A program made the position numbers and the translations under genes. A stretch of 64,000 nucleotides of DNA from Clostridium sp. CM027. Its GTDB lineage: Bacteria; Bacillota; Clostridia; Clostridiales; Clostridiaceae. Of the stretch, positions 1 to 8,616 are shown piece by piece. The first letter of the stretch is position 1, and the number at the start of each line of letters is the position of its first letter. Below the pieces are notes generated by a model. The model ran no database searches. It was not told where the DNA came from and saw nothing but the letters and a program-made list of their open reading frames with translations. Where the stretch lies: positions 2,046,001 to 2,110,000 of the forward strand of contig NZ_CP077725.1 of assembly GCF_024730565.1 (NCBI RefSeq). The letters run 5' to 3'.

Positions 1-90
1 AAGTCCCCAAAAAACATTTAATTTTTCTCCTTCTAATTCTTCTGTTTTTAGTGTCTTACCTATTAGTAGTTCTCTTAATTTTGAAAACAT
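1..90 (-). CDS. APC-superfamily permease, KimA-like (N-terminal 30 residues only)
   Basis: Only the beginning of this gene is in the window; it runs off the left edge. It starts at the ATG at 90-88 behind a GAGGTG ribosome-binding site. The 30 visible residues begin MFSKLRELLIGK and continue with KTEELEGEKLNVFWGL, the cytoplasmic start typical of the long APC permeases related to the potassium importer KimA (formerly YdaO). The family assignment is recognition of this opening segment, and the substrate (potassium or an amino acid) is not shown. No c-di-AMP riboswitch could be recognised in the 340 bases upstream. Confidence 0.6.
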   Translation of the reverse strand, partial: MFSKLRELLIGKTLKTEELEGEKLNVFWGL

Positions 91-399
91 AATTACACCT
101 CTATTATAGAATTTTTCATTACTATATTTATTTATTTATTTATTATATAGTATTGATTCAAAGACTTCAATTTTGTATTCTTTCATTTAAGCTAAAATAA
201 AAACAAATCCCCGACTAAATTGACAAAACTATAACATTTTAATCCCCATCCGCTTATATGCTTACTATATATACGTTTTAGATGGAATCGTAATTGTTTC
301 AATATTACATCTTATTAGTCTATATTTAAATTCCTAAAAATATTCTAACTTATTTTTAAATCTTCTATGTTTCCACATAGAACAATAATTTCATTGCAT

Positions 400-409
400 C
401 CCCCCCCCC
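400..409. repeat. Ten-base poly-C tract in an AT-rich intergenic region
   Basis: A run of ten C residues sits in the otherwise very AT-rich 340-base gap between the KimA-like gene start and the hairpin at 434-471. Such tracts are prone to slipped-strand length change. No gene or promoter could be recognised in the rest of the gap (91-433). Confidence 0.8.
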
Positions 410-433
410 TCTTTAATTAAATTAGCTTGAATT

Positions 434-471
434 AGAAAGAGGTATAGCAAAATCCTGCTATACCTCTTTCT
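434..471. terminator. Rho-independent terminator, probably bidirectional
   Basis: A 16-bp perfect stem (AGAAAGAGGTATAGCA with its complement) closes a six-base loop. It lies downstream of the minus-strand permease at 555-1985 and marks the end of that transcript. Confidence 0.8.
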
Positions 472-554
472 TTGTAACTCCTATATATAATCCTTAAAAA
501 ATAGGATGTCCGTTTAAACAAATGTCCTATTATAATTTTTATTTCATTAGCAAA

Positions 555-1985
555 TTATCTTTTAATATCACTCTTAGTAAATATTTTTGTTAAATATGTT
601 ATAAAAAATCCAAAAATTATAAATCCTACTGGCCCACCATAATTCTTTAATATTGGAACTATTGCTTCTTTGAAACTTGTAGCTCCTGCAATATCTCCCC
701 AGCCAGCGCCAAAGAATGCTAATACACCTAATACGAAAACAATAGTTGAAGATGTAACTACAGCCGCTTTTGATTTTAACATTACAAATGGAGGTACATT
801 ACCTTTAAGCCTAAATACTAAATATGCAGCTGCAAGAACAATATAAGGTATTGCAAGACATAAACCGGATAATGTAGTTAATGTGTTAAAAAAAGTATCT
901 ATTGAATTCAATCCTATTAGTGGTACTATTATTAATGCTGATAAGATTCCACATTGAACCCAAAGTGCATTAACTAGTGTTCCATCTTCACGTTTCTTAG
1001 TTAAAAATTTAGGAAAGGTGCCACTCGGAACCTCTGAGAACATAGCCCTAATTGGGGATTCTAACCAAACCACAAATGCGGCTATAGACGATACAGTTAA
1101 AATAAAAGCATATATTTGAACAAATATTTTACCATTTAAACCCCAGGATTCTGCTAATATCTTATAAACAACATAACCTGCATCCTTAACACCAGCTTTG
1201 GTTATTAATTCAGGTGATGCAACTAAGCATATTGCAAGTGATCCTAGTACATATGCTCCAGCTATAAATGTAGTTGCTATAAGAACAGCCTTTGGGAAAA
1301 CTTTTTTAGGATTTGCAACATCTTTAATATAAGTCCCTGCCACCTCAGCCCCTGCAACAGCGAGAATCAGCCACGAGAAAGTTGAAAAATAGTCAGCATT
1401 AAACTTGGGAATAAGTGTTGTTTTTGTGAAAGTTGTAGCTGATGGTTGCTTACCAACTAATGCTCCAACAACTGCAAATAATATAAATATAACTGTAACT
1501 GCTAAAGTTAGTTTTCCACCTAAATCACTGATTTTCGAGAATCTTTTAACTCCAGTTGTAGCTATATACGTTAATACCACTGCTAGTCCCAATCCTATCC
1601 AAGGTAACAAATATGCATTGGCATCGTTAAATCTATTTTCACCAAAAAGAGTCCATGATACCATGACTGGTATTCTGGCAAAAACCATTTGCAAATAGAA
1701 TAAATTAGCAACAAAGTATGACCAGGTACCTATAAACGCCCATCTTGGACCAATTGAACATTCTATCCAGGTGTATAAACCTCCTTCTTTGTCTTTATTA
1801 GAAGAAGCTAACTCTGCTATCATTATTGATAAAGGTAGAAAGAATAATAGAGCAACTATAAGCCATGATGGAATAGCTGCCGGTCCGAGTGCCACTGCAT
1901 TTGAAGCAATATTCCCAAATCCAAATGTTGGAACAAAAATTAACATTACCAAAGTCCATAAGCCAAGTTTTTTTGTATCATTCAT
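555..1985 (-). CDS. APC-family amino acid permease
   Basis: A 476-residue polytopic membrane protein with about twelve hydrophobic segments, the expected size for the amino acid-polyamine-organocation family. The N-terminal half carries the family pattern (FGFGNIASNAVALG in the first membrane segment, then EGGLYTW). The general look is that of the glutamate/GABA antiporter branch, and the divergent neighbour is glutamate racemase, so glutamate or a related amino acid is a reasonable but unproven substrate. Translation starts at the ATG at 1985 behind GGGAGGT. The gene is monocistronic and ends at the hairpin at 434-471. Confidence 0.85.
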   Translation of the reverse strand: MNDTKKLGLWTLVMLIFVPTFGFGNIASNAVALGPAAIPSWLIVALLFFLPLSIMIAELASSNKDKEGGLYTWIECSIGPRWAFIGTWSYFVANLFYLQMVFARIPVMVSWTLFGENRFNDANAYLLPWIGLGLAVVLTYIATTGVKRFSKISDLGGKLTLAVTVIFILFAVVGALVGKQPSATTFTKTTLIPKFNADYFSTFSWLILAVAGAEVAGTYIKDVANPKKVFPKAVLIATTFIAGAYVLGSLAICLVASPELITKAGVKDAGYVVYKILAESWGLNGKIFVQIYAFILTVSSIAAFVVWLESPIRAMFSEVPSGTFPKFLTKKREDGTLVNALWVQCGILSALIIVPLIGLNSIDTFFNTLTTLSGLCLAIPYIVLAAAYLVFRLKGNVPPFVMLKSKAAVVTSSTIVFVLGVLAFFGAGWGDIAGATSFKEAIVPILKNYGGPVGFIIFGFFITYLTKIFTKSDIKR

Positions 1986-2013
1986 AATTTACCTCCCTAA
2001 TTTTAGAGGTTAG

Positions 2014-2368
2014 TGCAATCACTAGCCTTGCTTTATACAATTATACCAATATTAGTAACCTATAATCAACTACTACTTTCACTTATAAACCAATTGTTTG
2101 ATTTTATTGTAAAAAATGCACCTCTATAGTCCTCAAAATACGATAATAGCAGCCATAATGGCCTCTGTCTTAGTCTTAGTCTTATAAATCATAATGTAAT
2201 TCTTTACGCTAAATAAACTTTATGTTATATTTACTTTAGTTTAACATGTTCATTAACGGTACATAGATACCCTACATATATATAAATAAGAAAAACAATT
2301 AACTCAAATATGGGGAATATTTTTAATATTTTTCCAGAAAGACAAATTTAATTTTAAGGGGTGATATC
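2014..2368. other. Divergent intergenic region between permease and murI
   Basis: About 355 bases between two divergent genes must hold both promoters. It is AT-rich, and no riboswitch, operator palindrome or small gene could be supported in it. Confidence 0.5.
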
Positions 2369-3175
2369 GTGATAAATAATAATAGGTCTATAGGAGTTAT
2401 TGATTCAGGAATAGGAGGTTTATCAGTTGTTAAAGAACTTCAACTTCTCCTGCCTTATGAGAATATAATGTATTTTGGAGATAATAAAAATGTACCATAC
2501 GGGAACAAAACAGTAGGCGAGATTACGGGTTTAACAAAACGTATGATTGATTTTCTAATTAGTAAAAACGTAAAGGTGATAGCAATTGCTTGTAATACAA
2601 TATCCAGTATAATAGAACTATTTAGTATGGATTATGACATTAAAATAATTGGTATTATTAATCCTGTTATTGATACTATAAGTAAAAGTACAGACAAAGA
2701 TGCTGTTGGTTTAATAGCTACATGTTTTACAGTAAATACTCATTGTTATAATAAAGCTTTATTAAAAGTTAATAGTAAAATACAAATTATATCAGAAGGG
2801 AGTGCAGAACTAGCAGAAATCATTGATAGTTCCGATTATAAATCTGAGGCTGTAAAGTGTATAGTAAAAAATCATATCGGAACTATTATTACTAAAGAAA
2901 ATGTTGATACTATTATTTTAGGATGCACTCATTACCCACTAATAATGGATATATTTAAGGAATGTTATCCCAATATAAACTTTATAAATCCTGCTTTACA
3001 ACAATGTGCTGAGTTAAAGCAGTATTTACAAGAAAATAATATTATTAATAATGATAAGACTAACGGTTCATTTGAGATTTATACAACAGGCGATATTAAA
3101 AAGTATGAAAAAGGTGTGGATTTATTAGCACTAAGAAATCCTGACAATATCATAAATTATATTGAAGAGAATTAA
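2369..3175 (+). CDS. murI: Glutamate racemase
   Basis: Cofactor-independent racemase that supplies D-glutamate for peptidoglycan. The 268 residues match the family length. The two catalytic cysteines are in place: Cys75 in ACNT and Cys186 in GCTHYP. The N-terminal IDSGIGGLSV motif is also present. Translation begins at a GTG (2369) behind AAGGGGTGAT. The gene stands alone and ends at a strong hairpin at 3192-3226. It is next to an amino acid permease transcribed the other way. Confidence 0.95.
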   Translation: MINNNRSIGVIDSGIGGLSVVKELQLLLPYENIMYFGDNKNVPYGNKTVGEITGLTKRMIDFLISKNVKVIAIACNTISSIIELFSMDYDIKIIGIINPVIDTISKSTDKDAVGLIATCFTVNTHCYNKALLKVNSKIQIISEGSAELAEIIDSSDYKSEAVKCIVKNHIGTIITKENVDTIILGCTHYPLIMDIFKECYPNINFINPALQQCAELKQYLQENNIINNDKTNGSFEIYTTGDIKKYEKGVDLLALRNPDNIINYIEEN

Positions 3176-3191
3176 TTATATAATAGAAAAT

Positions 3192-3226
3192 AAAACAGGC
3201 AAGTTCCTTAGGATCTTGCCTGTTTT
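3192..3226. terminator. Bidirectional terminator between murI and a small gene
   Basis: A 12-bp perfect stem (AAAACAGGCAAG and its complement) with an 11-base loop, flanked by A and T runs. It can serve murI on the plus strand and the small convergent gene at 3236-3463. Confidence 0.85.
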
Positions 3227-3235
3227 TAATGTACC

Positions 3236-3463
3236 TTATAAAAAATTTGAAATTTTATAACTTCCATCACTGTTATCTTCACTCTCATCCTTCTTTGTTC
3301 TCACCTTACTCACACTTTCTAATGACTCAATATCAGAATGTTTTTTAAGAACTCGATCTTTTATACTATGACTTTCTGCTATATTATTTAGCACCGCTAT
3401 CGCATTATCTTTTTGGTTTTTATCACGATCTTCATTATAATGTATATTATTATTGTGTGACAT
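3236..3463 (-). CDS. Small hydrophilic protein of unknown function
   Basis: A 75-residue highly charged protein with no membrane segment, rich in Asp, Glu, Lys, Asn and Ser. It was not recognised. The reading frame is supported by a perfect AGGAGG ribosome-binding site 7-8 bases before the ATG at 3463 and by the terminator just after its stop. The composition suggests a largely disordered soluble protein. No function is proposed. Confidence 0.7.
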   Translation of the reverse strand: MSHNNNIHYNEDRDKNQKDNAIAVLNNIAESHSIKDRVLKKHSDIESLESVSKVRTKKDESEDNSDGSYKISNFL

Positions 3464-3603
3464 AAAAAAACCTCCTCTTTTTTTTAAATTTCATACTCTT
3501 ATTTTAGGCTTTTTACCTTGTTGTAATACTATGAAATTCTTGGGATTTATATGAACTTGATAATGAAATAATGGTTATTGCTAAAAAAATTATAACCTAA
3601 AAA

Positions 3604-3629
3604 AACCCGTAGAAATCAATCTACGGGTT
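3604..3629 (-). terminator. Terminator of the DUF1186 gene
   Basis: A 10-bp stem (AACCCGTAGA with its complement) and six-base loop, followed on the minus strand by a T run, immediately after the gene at 3635-4480. Confidence 0.85.
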
Positions 3630-3634
3630 ATCCT

Positions 3635-4480
3635 CTATTTTTTTCTTTGCTTTTTTTTTGTAGCTTTTACCTGCTTTTTTTTATTTTTATTTTTATTCAT
3701 CTTGTTAATTCCTAGCATATATTGCGACTTAGACTCAATACTCTCTCTAGGAAAACATCTCCAACACCCTAACTCTTCTATAGTATCCTTAAGAAATGAA
3801 TACCCTTCCTCTTTTAACTTTGGAAATTTTTCTTTATCATGGATTTTAATAGCCCCATCCACTTCTTCTAAAGAAATGCACTCCTCATCTATTAGTCCAT
3901 CTTTATAAGCCTTTTTTATGTGTTCATATAATTCACTAGGACCCGCTTCACAAGAATCATATATAAGTTCATTCCAAACTTGTGAAAATTCCCGTTCAAG
4001 TTTCTCTTCAAATAAACTTTTGTAATATTCAATAACTTCACTTTGTGATATAACTCCTTCGCCCAGAAGTACAATAAAGGATTTAATCGCAGCACTTCTA
4101 ACATATTCATTAACACTGCTATCTTCTACTAATCTTTTTATTGGATCCATATCGCTTCCACAAACTGATGCTAAAATTTTGTGTAAATCCTCTGTAAGAA
4201 AATCACCAAAAATATCGTCTGAAATTTCATTTGGTAAACTAATTAAATCTATAATCGGCTCAATACTTTGCTTTTCTTTAAACTGTGCTAACAAGAAAAT
4301 GGCATATATATGCGCAAAATAATTAGGTTTTTCTAAAATCTCTCCATAATTTTCTTTGGCATTTTTTAATACCTCAAGTAATTCAGGTATGAACTCTTCT
4401 TTGCGGTTTATTATTTCCTTTAATTGTGCTTCTGGAAATTTCCCATTATTATATTCAATTTCTTTAAGTAATTCATTCAT
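3635..4480 (-). CDS. DUF1186 family protein with lysine-rich tail
   Basis: A helical-repeat-like soluble protein of about 281 residues resembling the DUF1186 family, whose function is unknown. Relatives often end in a zinc-binding SEC-C motif. That motif is absent here and is replaced by a low-complexity Lys/Asn/Gln tail of about 25 residues. An upstream in-frame ATG at 4501 exists, but the AAGGAG ribosome-binding site lies between the two ATGs, 9 bases before the second, so 4480 is the better start. Single gene with its own terminator. Confidence 0.75.
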   Translation of the reverse strand: MNELLKEIEYNNGKFPEAQLKEIINRKEEFIPELLEVLKNAKENYGEILEKPNYFAHIYAIFLLAQFKEKQSIEPIIDLISLPNEISDDIFGDFLTEDLHKILASVCGSDMDPIKRLVEDSSVNEYVRSAAIKSFIVLLGEGVISQSEVIEYYKSLFEEKLEREFSQVWNELIYDSCEAGPSELYEHIKKAYKDGLIDEECISLEEVDGAIKIHDKEKFPKLKEEGYSFLKDTIEELGCWRCFPRESIESKSQYMLGINKMNKNKNKKKQVKATKKKQRKK

Positions 4481-4554
4481 AAAATAAAACTCCTTCTTCA
4501 TTTGATTCGCTACTAATGTATTATCTTATAATTTCTTTATAATATCAATGCTTT

Positions 4555-4710
4555 TTATATTTTCAAGGTCTCTCTATCACCAAGTACATTTTCACTTCCC
4601 CTAATAACTTGGATAAAGGCATCAGCAATCTCTTTATCGAACTGATTACCGCTAGATCTACTAATCTCATCAATAGCGTCTTTATAAATTTTGCTTTTAT
4701 TGTAAGGTCT
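4555..4710 (-). pseudogene. C-terminal remnant of an HD-GYP domain phosphodiesterase
   Basis: Reading the minus strand from 4710 gives about 51 residues ending in a stop at 4555. They begin RPYNKSKIYKDAIDEI and continue SGNQFDKEIADAFI. This is the end of an HD-GYP domain (c-di-GMP or related phosphodiesterase), where RPY follows the conserved Ser-Asp and SGxQFD precedes the last helix. No start codon or catalytic HD remains, and the agrD terminator abuts the break. It is a deletion scar. Confidence 0.7.
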
Positions 4711-4726
4711 GCACTACGAAAAAAAT

Positions 4727-4753
4727 AATGAGGTCAGTAAAACTGACCTCATT
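4727..4753 (-). terminator. Terminator of the agr operon
   Basis: A 12-bp perfect stem (AATGAGGTCAGT with its complement) around a three-base loop, followed on the minus strand by T residues, seven bases beyond the agrD stop. Confidence 0.85.
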
Positions 4754-4759
4754 TCTTTA

Positions 4760-4894
4760 TTATTTTTCTCTTAGACATTTTGGTTCTACAGGCTGATAAG
4801 TAAACCACCAGCATGCTGAAGAAGCTACAGAAGCCGCCACAAATGTAGTTACCACTGCAATTAAAGTGAATAGGTGTTTATTTATTTTCTTCAT
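4760..4894 (-). CDS. agrD: AgrD-type cyclic lactone autoinducer prepeptide
   Basis: A 44-residue prepeptide. It has a hydrophobic N-terminal leader (residues 1-27), a core SAC-WWFT, and the acidic/proline C-terminal recognition tail YQPVEPKCLREK. The layout matches AgrD, with the mature signal expected to be a five-residue thiolactone ring closed between Cys28 and the carboxyl of Thr32 (CWWFT). Clostridium perfringens makes the similar ring CLWFT. The gene follows agrB by 20 bases, with its own AAAGGAGG ribosome-binding site before the ATG at 4894. A second Cys (Cys40) in the tail is unusual. Confidence 0.92.
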   Translation of the reverse strand: MKKINKHLFTLIAVVTTFVAASVASSACWWFTYQPVEPKCLREK

Positions 4895-4914
4895 ACTAAT
4901 TTTACCTCCTTTTC

Positions 4915-5556
4915 TTAATATTTATGATTTAAAAAGGTATCTACTTTACCTATTAATAAGTGTGCTGGAGCTGTAAGCGTAAATGCTTGCCATAAGATGC
5001 CTGAATATATGCATAGAGCATAAAAAAGTAGATTTATTCCACCACTATTTATATACAACAGGATAATAAATACTGAAATGATTAAATAAACACTTAAAAG
5101 TATTGTAGATCCTTTTTTCATCCGCTTTCTTTTTTCTTCTTTTACTATAGGCTTTGAGGCACTGTCCACTGGGGCTAATTTGTAAATTATGTAATAGGAC
5201 CATATAAAAATCAATGTTCCTATTATTATAATTAATTTTAAATTAACCACTGAGCTCATTAAAAGCGATATTAATACCGCTTCTCCTACACATACAATTG
5301 TTCCTATGAAAGTGCAAATTCCTGGTGAACTTGCATGAACTCCTCCAGAATATTTTCTAAGAATACTTGCTGTAAAGGAAATTATTAGAGCTTCAAACGC
5401 TACATGAAACAACAATCCAAATAAAAATACAATAATTATAGAAATAAACATCTGCATTAAAGCAAAAGTGCCATAGGCAATTACCTCTCTATTATCCTCA
5501 TCAAGGGATAATTCTAATGCTACTTTATTAGCAATATTATCAGATAATTTCTCCAT
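4915..5556 (-). CDS. agrB: AgrB, autoinducer prepeptide-processing membrane protease
   Basis: A 213-residue integral membrane cysteine protease that trims AgrD and forms the thiolactone. The catalytic pair is visible as His74 and Cys81 in GGVHASSPGIC, with the seven-residue spacing of characterised AgrB proteins. Hydrophobic helices follow. The start ATG at 5556 has GAGGT upstream and overlaps the previous membrane-protein gene by 17 bases, suggesting translational coupling. It is followed directly by agrD. No histidine kinase or response regulator gene is attached to the locus. Confidence 0.95.
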   Translation of the reverse strand: MEKLSDNIANKVALELSLDEDNREVIAYGTFALMQMFISIIIVFLFGLLFHVAFEALIISFTASILRKYSGGVHASSPGICTFIGTIVCVGEAVLISLLMSSVVNLKLIIIIGTLIFIWSYYIIYKLAPVDSASKPIVKEEKRKRMKKGSTILLSVYLIISVFIILLYINSGGINLLFYALCIYSGILWQAFTLTAPAHLLIGKVDTFLNHKY

Positions 5557-6025
5557 TTATTACCTCGCTCATCTTTTTTCTTCTAGCAACATATAAATAA
5601 TATGTGGATACTATAATTGCAAAAACCAACAATGATGGAATTCCATATAATGTTTTTAATAAAGGTTCGCTTAACACATACATAAGATCTGCTTTAAAGA
5701 TATTATCAATTATAAAAACATTAATTCCCTCACAAATAAGTTCCAGAACTACTGTCATTATGCCTGCTTTTATGGATTTAATTATGCTAATTTTATTTAT
5801 ATTAACCGTTAATACAATAATTACTATAATATTAAGAATAGCATGTACTCCATATTGAATTGGTAGTAATCTTATTAAATAAACTGCTATAATAAAAATA
5901 ATACTTGATATTATATATCTTTTTATATTAATAACAGTCTTTGAAAATACATATACTGCGAAAAAAATTAGAAATCCTTCCGGCAGACCTCTAAATAAAA
6001 ACTCTAACAACGTTATTTTCAACAT
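5540..6025 (-). CDS. Membrane protein upstream of agrB, like the sensor half of an AgrC-type kinase
   Basis: A 161-residue protein with about five to six hydrophobic helices and a short basic cytoplasmic tail (ARRKK). Its look is that of the N-terminal transmembrane sensor region of clostridial GHKL/AgrC kinases, but it stops before any dimerisation or ATPase domain. It overlaps the start of agrB by 17 bases and so is in the same operon. It could be a signal receptor that works without its own kinase, an accessory processing factor, or a truncated kinase. The resemblance is a judgement by eye. Confidence 0.6.
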   Translation of the reverse strand: MLKITLLEFLFRGLPEGFLIFFAVYVFSKTVINIKRYIISSIIFIIAVYLIRLLPIQYGVHAILNIIVIIVLTVNINKISIIKSIKAGIMTVVLELICEGINVFIIDNIFKADLMYVLSEPLLKTLYGIPSLLVFAIIVSTYYLYVARRKKMSEVINGEII

Positions 6026-6133
6026 ATTTTACTTCTCCCCTAACACCCTTCTAAAATATCTATGTATATATTGCCAATTATATCATTAATATTACAAAAT
6101 AGGATATAATTCTTAATACAATTCAATAAAACT

Positions 6134-6706
6134 TCAGATACTACTAGTGCAACCCTCAGACTTCATTATCTCTGTTTCATTAATGATCTTTATGGTATTG
6201 AATATAATAATAAAGGCAAAAACTCTTATACATATATCTCCAATACTCATAACGCTATAACCCACATCAATTATATCTGTTAAAAACTTCAACTTAGTTA
6301 CTTCACTCCCCATAATATGTATGTCATTGACTTTCATAAAAGAATCTGGTTTTGCATAACCAGTTAAGTATGCTAAAGTTGGAAATACTGGCATCTTCCC
6401 ATTATTAGCTGCTATAGCAGTATTATTCAAAGCAGTTCCAATAAAAATAAATATTGACCCTATAATTGCACTAACATTAAGCTTATATTTAATAATCAAA
6501 ATCAAAAACGTTAAAAGATAAAAATAATGAAAAGTGCTAGCATACTTTATAAATGCATAATTACCATGAAATAGCATTACCTCTAAAATTACATATATTA
6601 GTACAAATGCTAATACAGGATATACTGCCCATGTCTTAAAAAGTGGTCTTACTTTGTACCCTTTTATTTTTGCAATAAAAAGAGCTAGAAGTATGGATTC
6701 AATCAT
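6134..6706 (-). CDS. DUF5317-like membrane protein at the head of the agr operon
   Basis: A 190-residue membrane protein with several helices. Its central segment NNGKMPVFPTLAYL and later LTDIIDVGYSVMSIGDI fit the DUF5317 pattern (MPV motif, a Leu-Thr-Asp loop, then Ser-Ile-Gly-Asp). Function is unknown. It has a GAGGAA ribosome-binding site before the ATG at 6706. The 108-base gap to the next gene leaves open whether it is co-transcribed with agrB and agrD, although all four genes point the same way. Confidence 0.65.
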   Translation of the reverse strand: MIESILLALFIAKIKGYKVRPLFKTWAVYPVLAFVLIYVILEVMLFHGNYAFIKYASTFHYFYLLTFLILIIKYKLNVSAIIGSIFIFIGTALNNTAIAANNGKMPVFPTLAYLTGYAKPDSFMKVNDIHIMGSEVTKLKFLTDIIDVGYSVMSIGDICIRVFAFIIIFNTIKIINETEIMKSEGCTSSI

Positions 6707-6756
6707 ATATATTCCTCACATTCAAAATCTCAATATTAAATCTATTTCTCTTTAAA

Positions 6757-7401
6757 TTATACTACTTTTTCAACCAATCTCATAAATTCTTCCATGCTGT
6801 TTACAACATAATCGGGCTCATACTTAAGAATCATGTCCATAGGCAGTGCGCTCCACCCAACAACCACGGATGTAATTTTTGCATTTTTGGCACATAAAAC
6901 ATCAAATGGACTATCCCCCACAAAGATGGTCTCCTCTGGCTTCCCTTTCAATTCCTTTAAAGCCATAAGTGCTGGGGTAGGATCTGGCTTATGTTGGTCT
7001 GTATCGTCTGCCCCTATAATGCTTTCAAAATAATCCATTAATCCGAAATGTTTTAATCCTTTAATGGCCGAATCATTTAAACGGGAAGTAACGATTCCAA
7101 GATTATATCCTTGTCTATGGAGCTCTATTATTCCTTCCCTTACGCCCTTGTGGATTGTAATCAACTTTTCGAAGTTACCGGTTTGAAATCTACGATAGGT
7201 TTTAATGGCTTCTTCACTGTCATCACCAAATTCCCTATCTAATGTAATTTTTAAAATTTCTCCAAAGTTTTTAATAATCTCCTCTTTATCTACTTGCTTG
7301 TTCAAGTGCATTTTATAAGTATGCTGAAAAGATTGTATAATTAGTTCATTTGTATCTAACAAAGTCCCATCCAAATCAAACAAAATATTTCGAATTGCCA
7401 T
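6757..7401 (-). CDS. HAD-superfamily hydrolase, PpaX-like pyrophosphatase
   Basis: A 214-residue soluble phosphatase of the haloacid dehalogenase superfamily. The nucleophile motif FDLDGTLLDT is at residues 8-17, motif II Thr-Ser is within GIVTSRLND, and motif IV is in GDSPFDVLCAKNA. The sequence between motifs and VGWSALP near the end are typical of PpaX (pyrophosphatase linked to HPr-Ser-P dephosphorylation) and close phosphoglycolate-phosphatase relatives. Substrate cannot be told from sequence. A GGGGGAG ribosome-binding site precedes the ATG at 7401. Confidence 0.82.
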   Translation of the reverse strand: MAIRNILFDLDGTLLDTNELIIQSFQHTYKMHLNKQVDKEEIIKNFGEILKITLDREFGDDSEEAIKTYRRFQTGNFEKLITIHKGVREGIIELHRQGYNLGIVTSRLNDSAIKGLKHFGLMDYFESIIGADDTDQHKPDPTPALMALKELKGKPEETIFVGDSPFDVLCAKNAKITSVVVGWSALPMDMILKYEPDYVVNSMEEFMRLVEKVV

Positions 7402-7541
7402 AAAAATCTCCCCCTTATCTACAATAACGGAGTTACTCCGCTAATTTCATTCTACCAAAATAACAAGCATTTTAAAAGAAAAATAAAACTATCTCTCCAT
7501 ATATTTGTATTAAAGTAAATTATATTTAAACGACAAAAAAC

Positions 7542-7566
7542 CACTGAAATATATGTATATTTCAGT
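7542..7566 (-). terminator. Terminator of the XRE/DUF2975 operon
   Basis: An 11-bp stem (ACTGAAATATA with its complement), followed on the minus strand by GGTTTTTTG, 37 bases after the regulator stop. Confidence 0.75.
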
Positions 7567-7602
7567 AGTTACCTTCGATAGCTTTCACTAAGTTTTTTGT
7601 TA

Positions 7603-7809
7603 CTATTCTTCTCTGTATTCTAAAATATCTCCTGGCTGACACTGAAGCTCACTACATATAGCCTCAAGGGTAGAGAATCTTATTGCCTTTGCTTTATTGG
7701 TTTTTAATATAGACAAATTCGAATTTGTAATTCCCACTCTGTTTGCCAGTTCAGATAAAGAAATTTTTCTTTTGGCCATCATTACATCTAAATTCACTAT
7801 TATTGCCAT
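7603..7809 (-). CDS. Small XRE/Cro-type transcriptional regulator (YozG-like)
   Basis: A 68-residue single-domain helix-turn-helix protein. It begins MAIIVNLDVMMAKRKISL, has the recognition segment VGITNSNLSILKTNKAKA and ends PGDILEYREE, typical of the YozG-type Cro/CI group that sits beside DUF2975 membrane proteins. A GTG three codons upstream is in frame, but it forms part of the GAGGTG ribosome-binding site, so the ATG at 7809 is preferred. It follows the DUF2975 gene by about 36 bases. Confidence 0.85.
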   Translation of the reverse strand: MAIIVNLDVMMAKRKISLSELANRVGITNSNLSILKTNKAKAIRFSTLEAICSELQCQPGDILEYREE

Positions 7810-7845
7810 GTATTTCACCTCAATTTGTTTATATAACGCAAATAT

Positions 7846-8340
7846 CTATACCGTAAAATCATTTTCTTCTTTAACTTCAATCGCCTGTTTAAAAACCTTA
7901 GAAAGAACTAATGTAAAACAACCTGCAAAGAAAAAAATTATAAACTCAATGTCTGTGTGAATCCCTTTAGCATCAATTTCTATTAACTTTAAATTTAAAT
8001 ATTGATTGTTAATAAAAAAATTGAGCACATAACAAGCAGCAATTATAAAACATGAAGCAGCAACAATTTTTAAACTTTCAACATTCTTCCATACAAAAGG
8101 GTTTGCTTTAACTAATGAATTCATAATGCACCTAAGATAATACATTATACAAAGTAATGCAAAACCACCTAGGACGAATAGAACGCAGGTGATAATATTT
8201 TTAAAGTTAAGTAAGTTTACTTGCTCAGCCACCAATGCTTTTCTAAGTATTAATAAATACACAATAAACCCTATAACAATTAAACCATCTAGCATTAACT
8301 TTAGTAGGGATGATAAAGAAGTTTTTCCATAATATTTCAT
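7846..8340 (-). CDS. DUF2975 family membrane protein
   Basis: A membrane protein of about 164 residues with four hydrophobic helices, matching the DUF2975 family, which is regularly encoded next to a small XRE regulator as it is here. Start is the ATG at 8340 because a GGAGG lies 8 bases upstream. An in-frame ATG at 8355 overlaps that site. Function is unknown; the pairing suggests a membrane partner of the regulator. A collapsed second copy of this gene pair lies at 10390-10500. Confidence 0.85.
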   Translation of the reverse strand: MKYYGKTSLSSLLKLMLDGLIVIGFIVYLLILRKALVAEQVNLLNFKNIITCVLFVLGGFALLCIMYYLRCIMNSLVKANPFVWKNVESLKIVAASCFIIAACYVLNFFINNQYLNLKLIEIDAKGIHTDIEFIIFFFAGCFTLVLSKVFKQAIEVKEENDFTV

Positions 8341-8587
8341 AAAAATTTCCTCCATAACTTGTACTTTTATTTTTTTAAATTAAATGCTACTTTATATTAA
8401 CAAGTAAGTATAAATCAATGTTATTAATTTCAACAATTTATGTTGTTTGCTTTTTATCTCCAGATTCTTAAATGATATAAAATTGTAATTTAACTTATAT
8501 GAACTTTAAAACAATATTATCACATTAGTTTTTTTTTTACAATGCAAATTCACTGTTTATCAATGAATTTATATTGCAAAACATTAG

Positions 8588-8616
8588 TACCCTGCTATTA
8601 TCGATAATAGCTGGTA
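8588..8616. promoter_or_regulatory. Palindrome upstream of the RNA helicase gene
   Basis: The gap 8341-8867 holds an inverted repeat centred on ATCGAT: GCTATTATCGATAATAGC, extended outward by TACC/GGTA with one mismatched pair. It is about 250 bases before the helicase start and could be an operator or an RNA hairpin in a long leader. Nothing else in the gap could be supported as a gene. Confidence 0.4.

Noticed and set aside
91-433. Possible c-di-AMP (ydaO-type) riboswitch before the KimA-like gene
   Set aside because: None of the conserved GC-rich blocks of that class could be found in the AT-rich leader.
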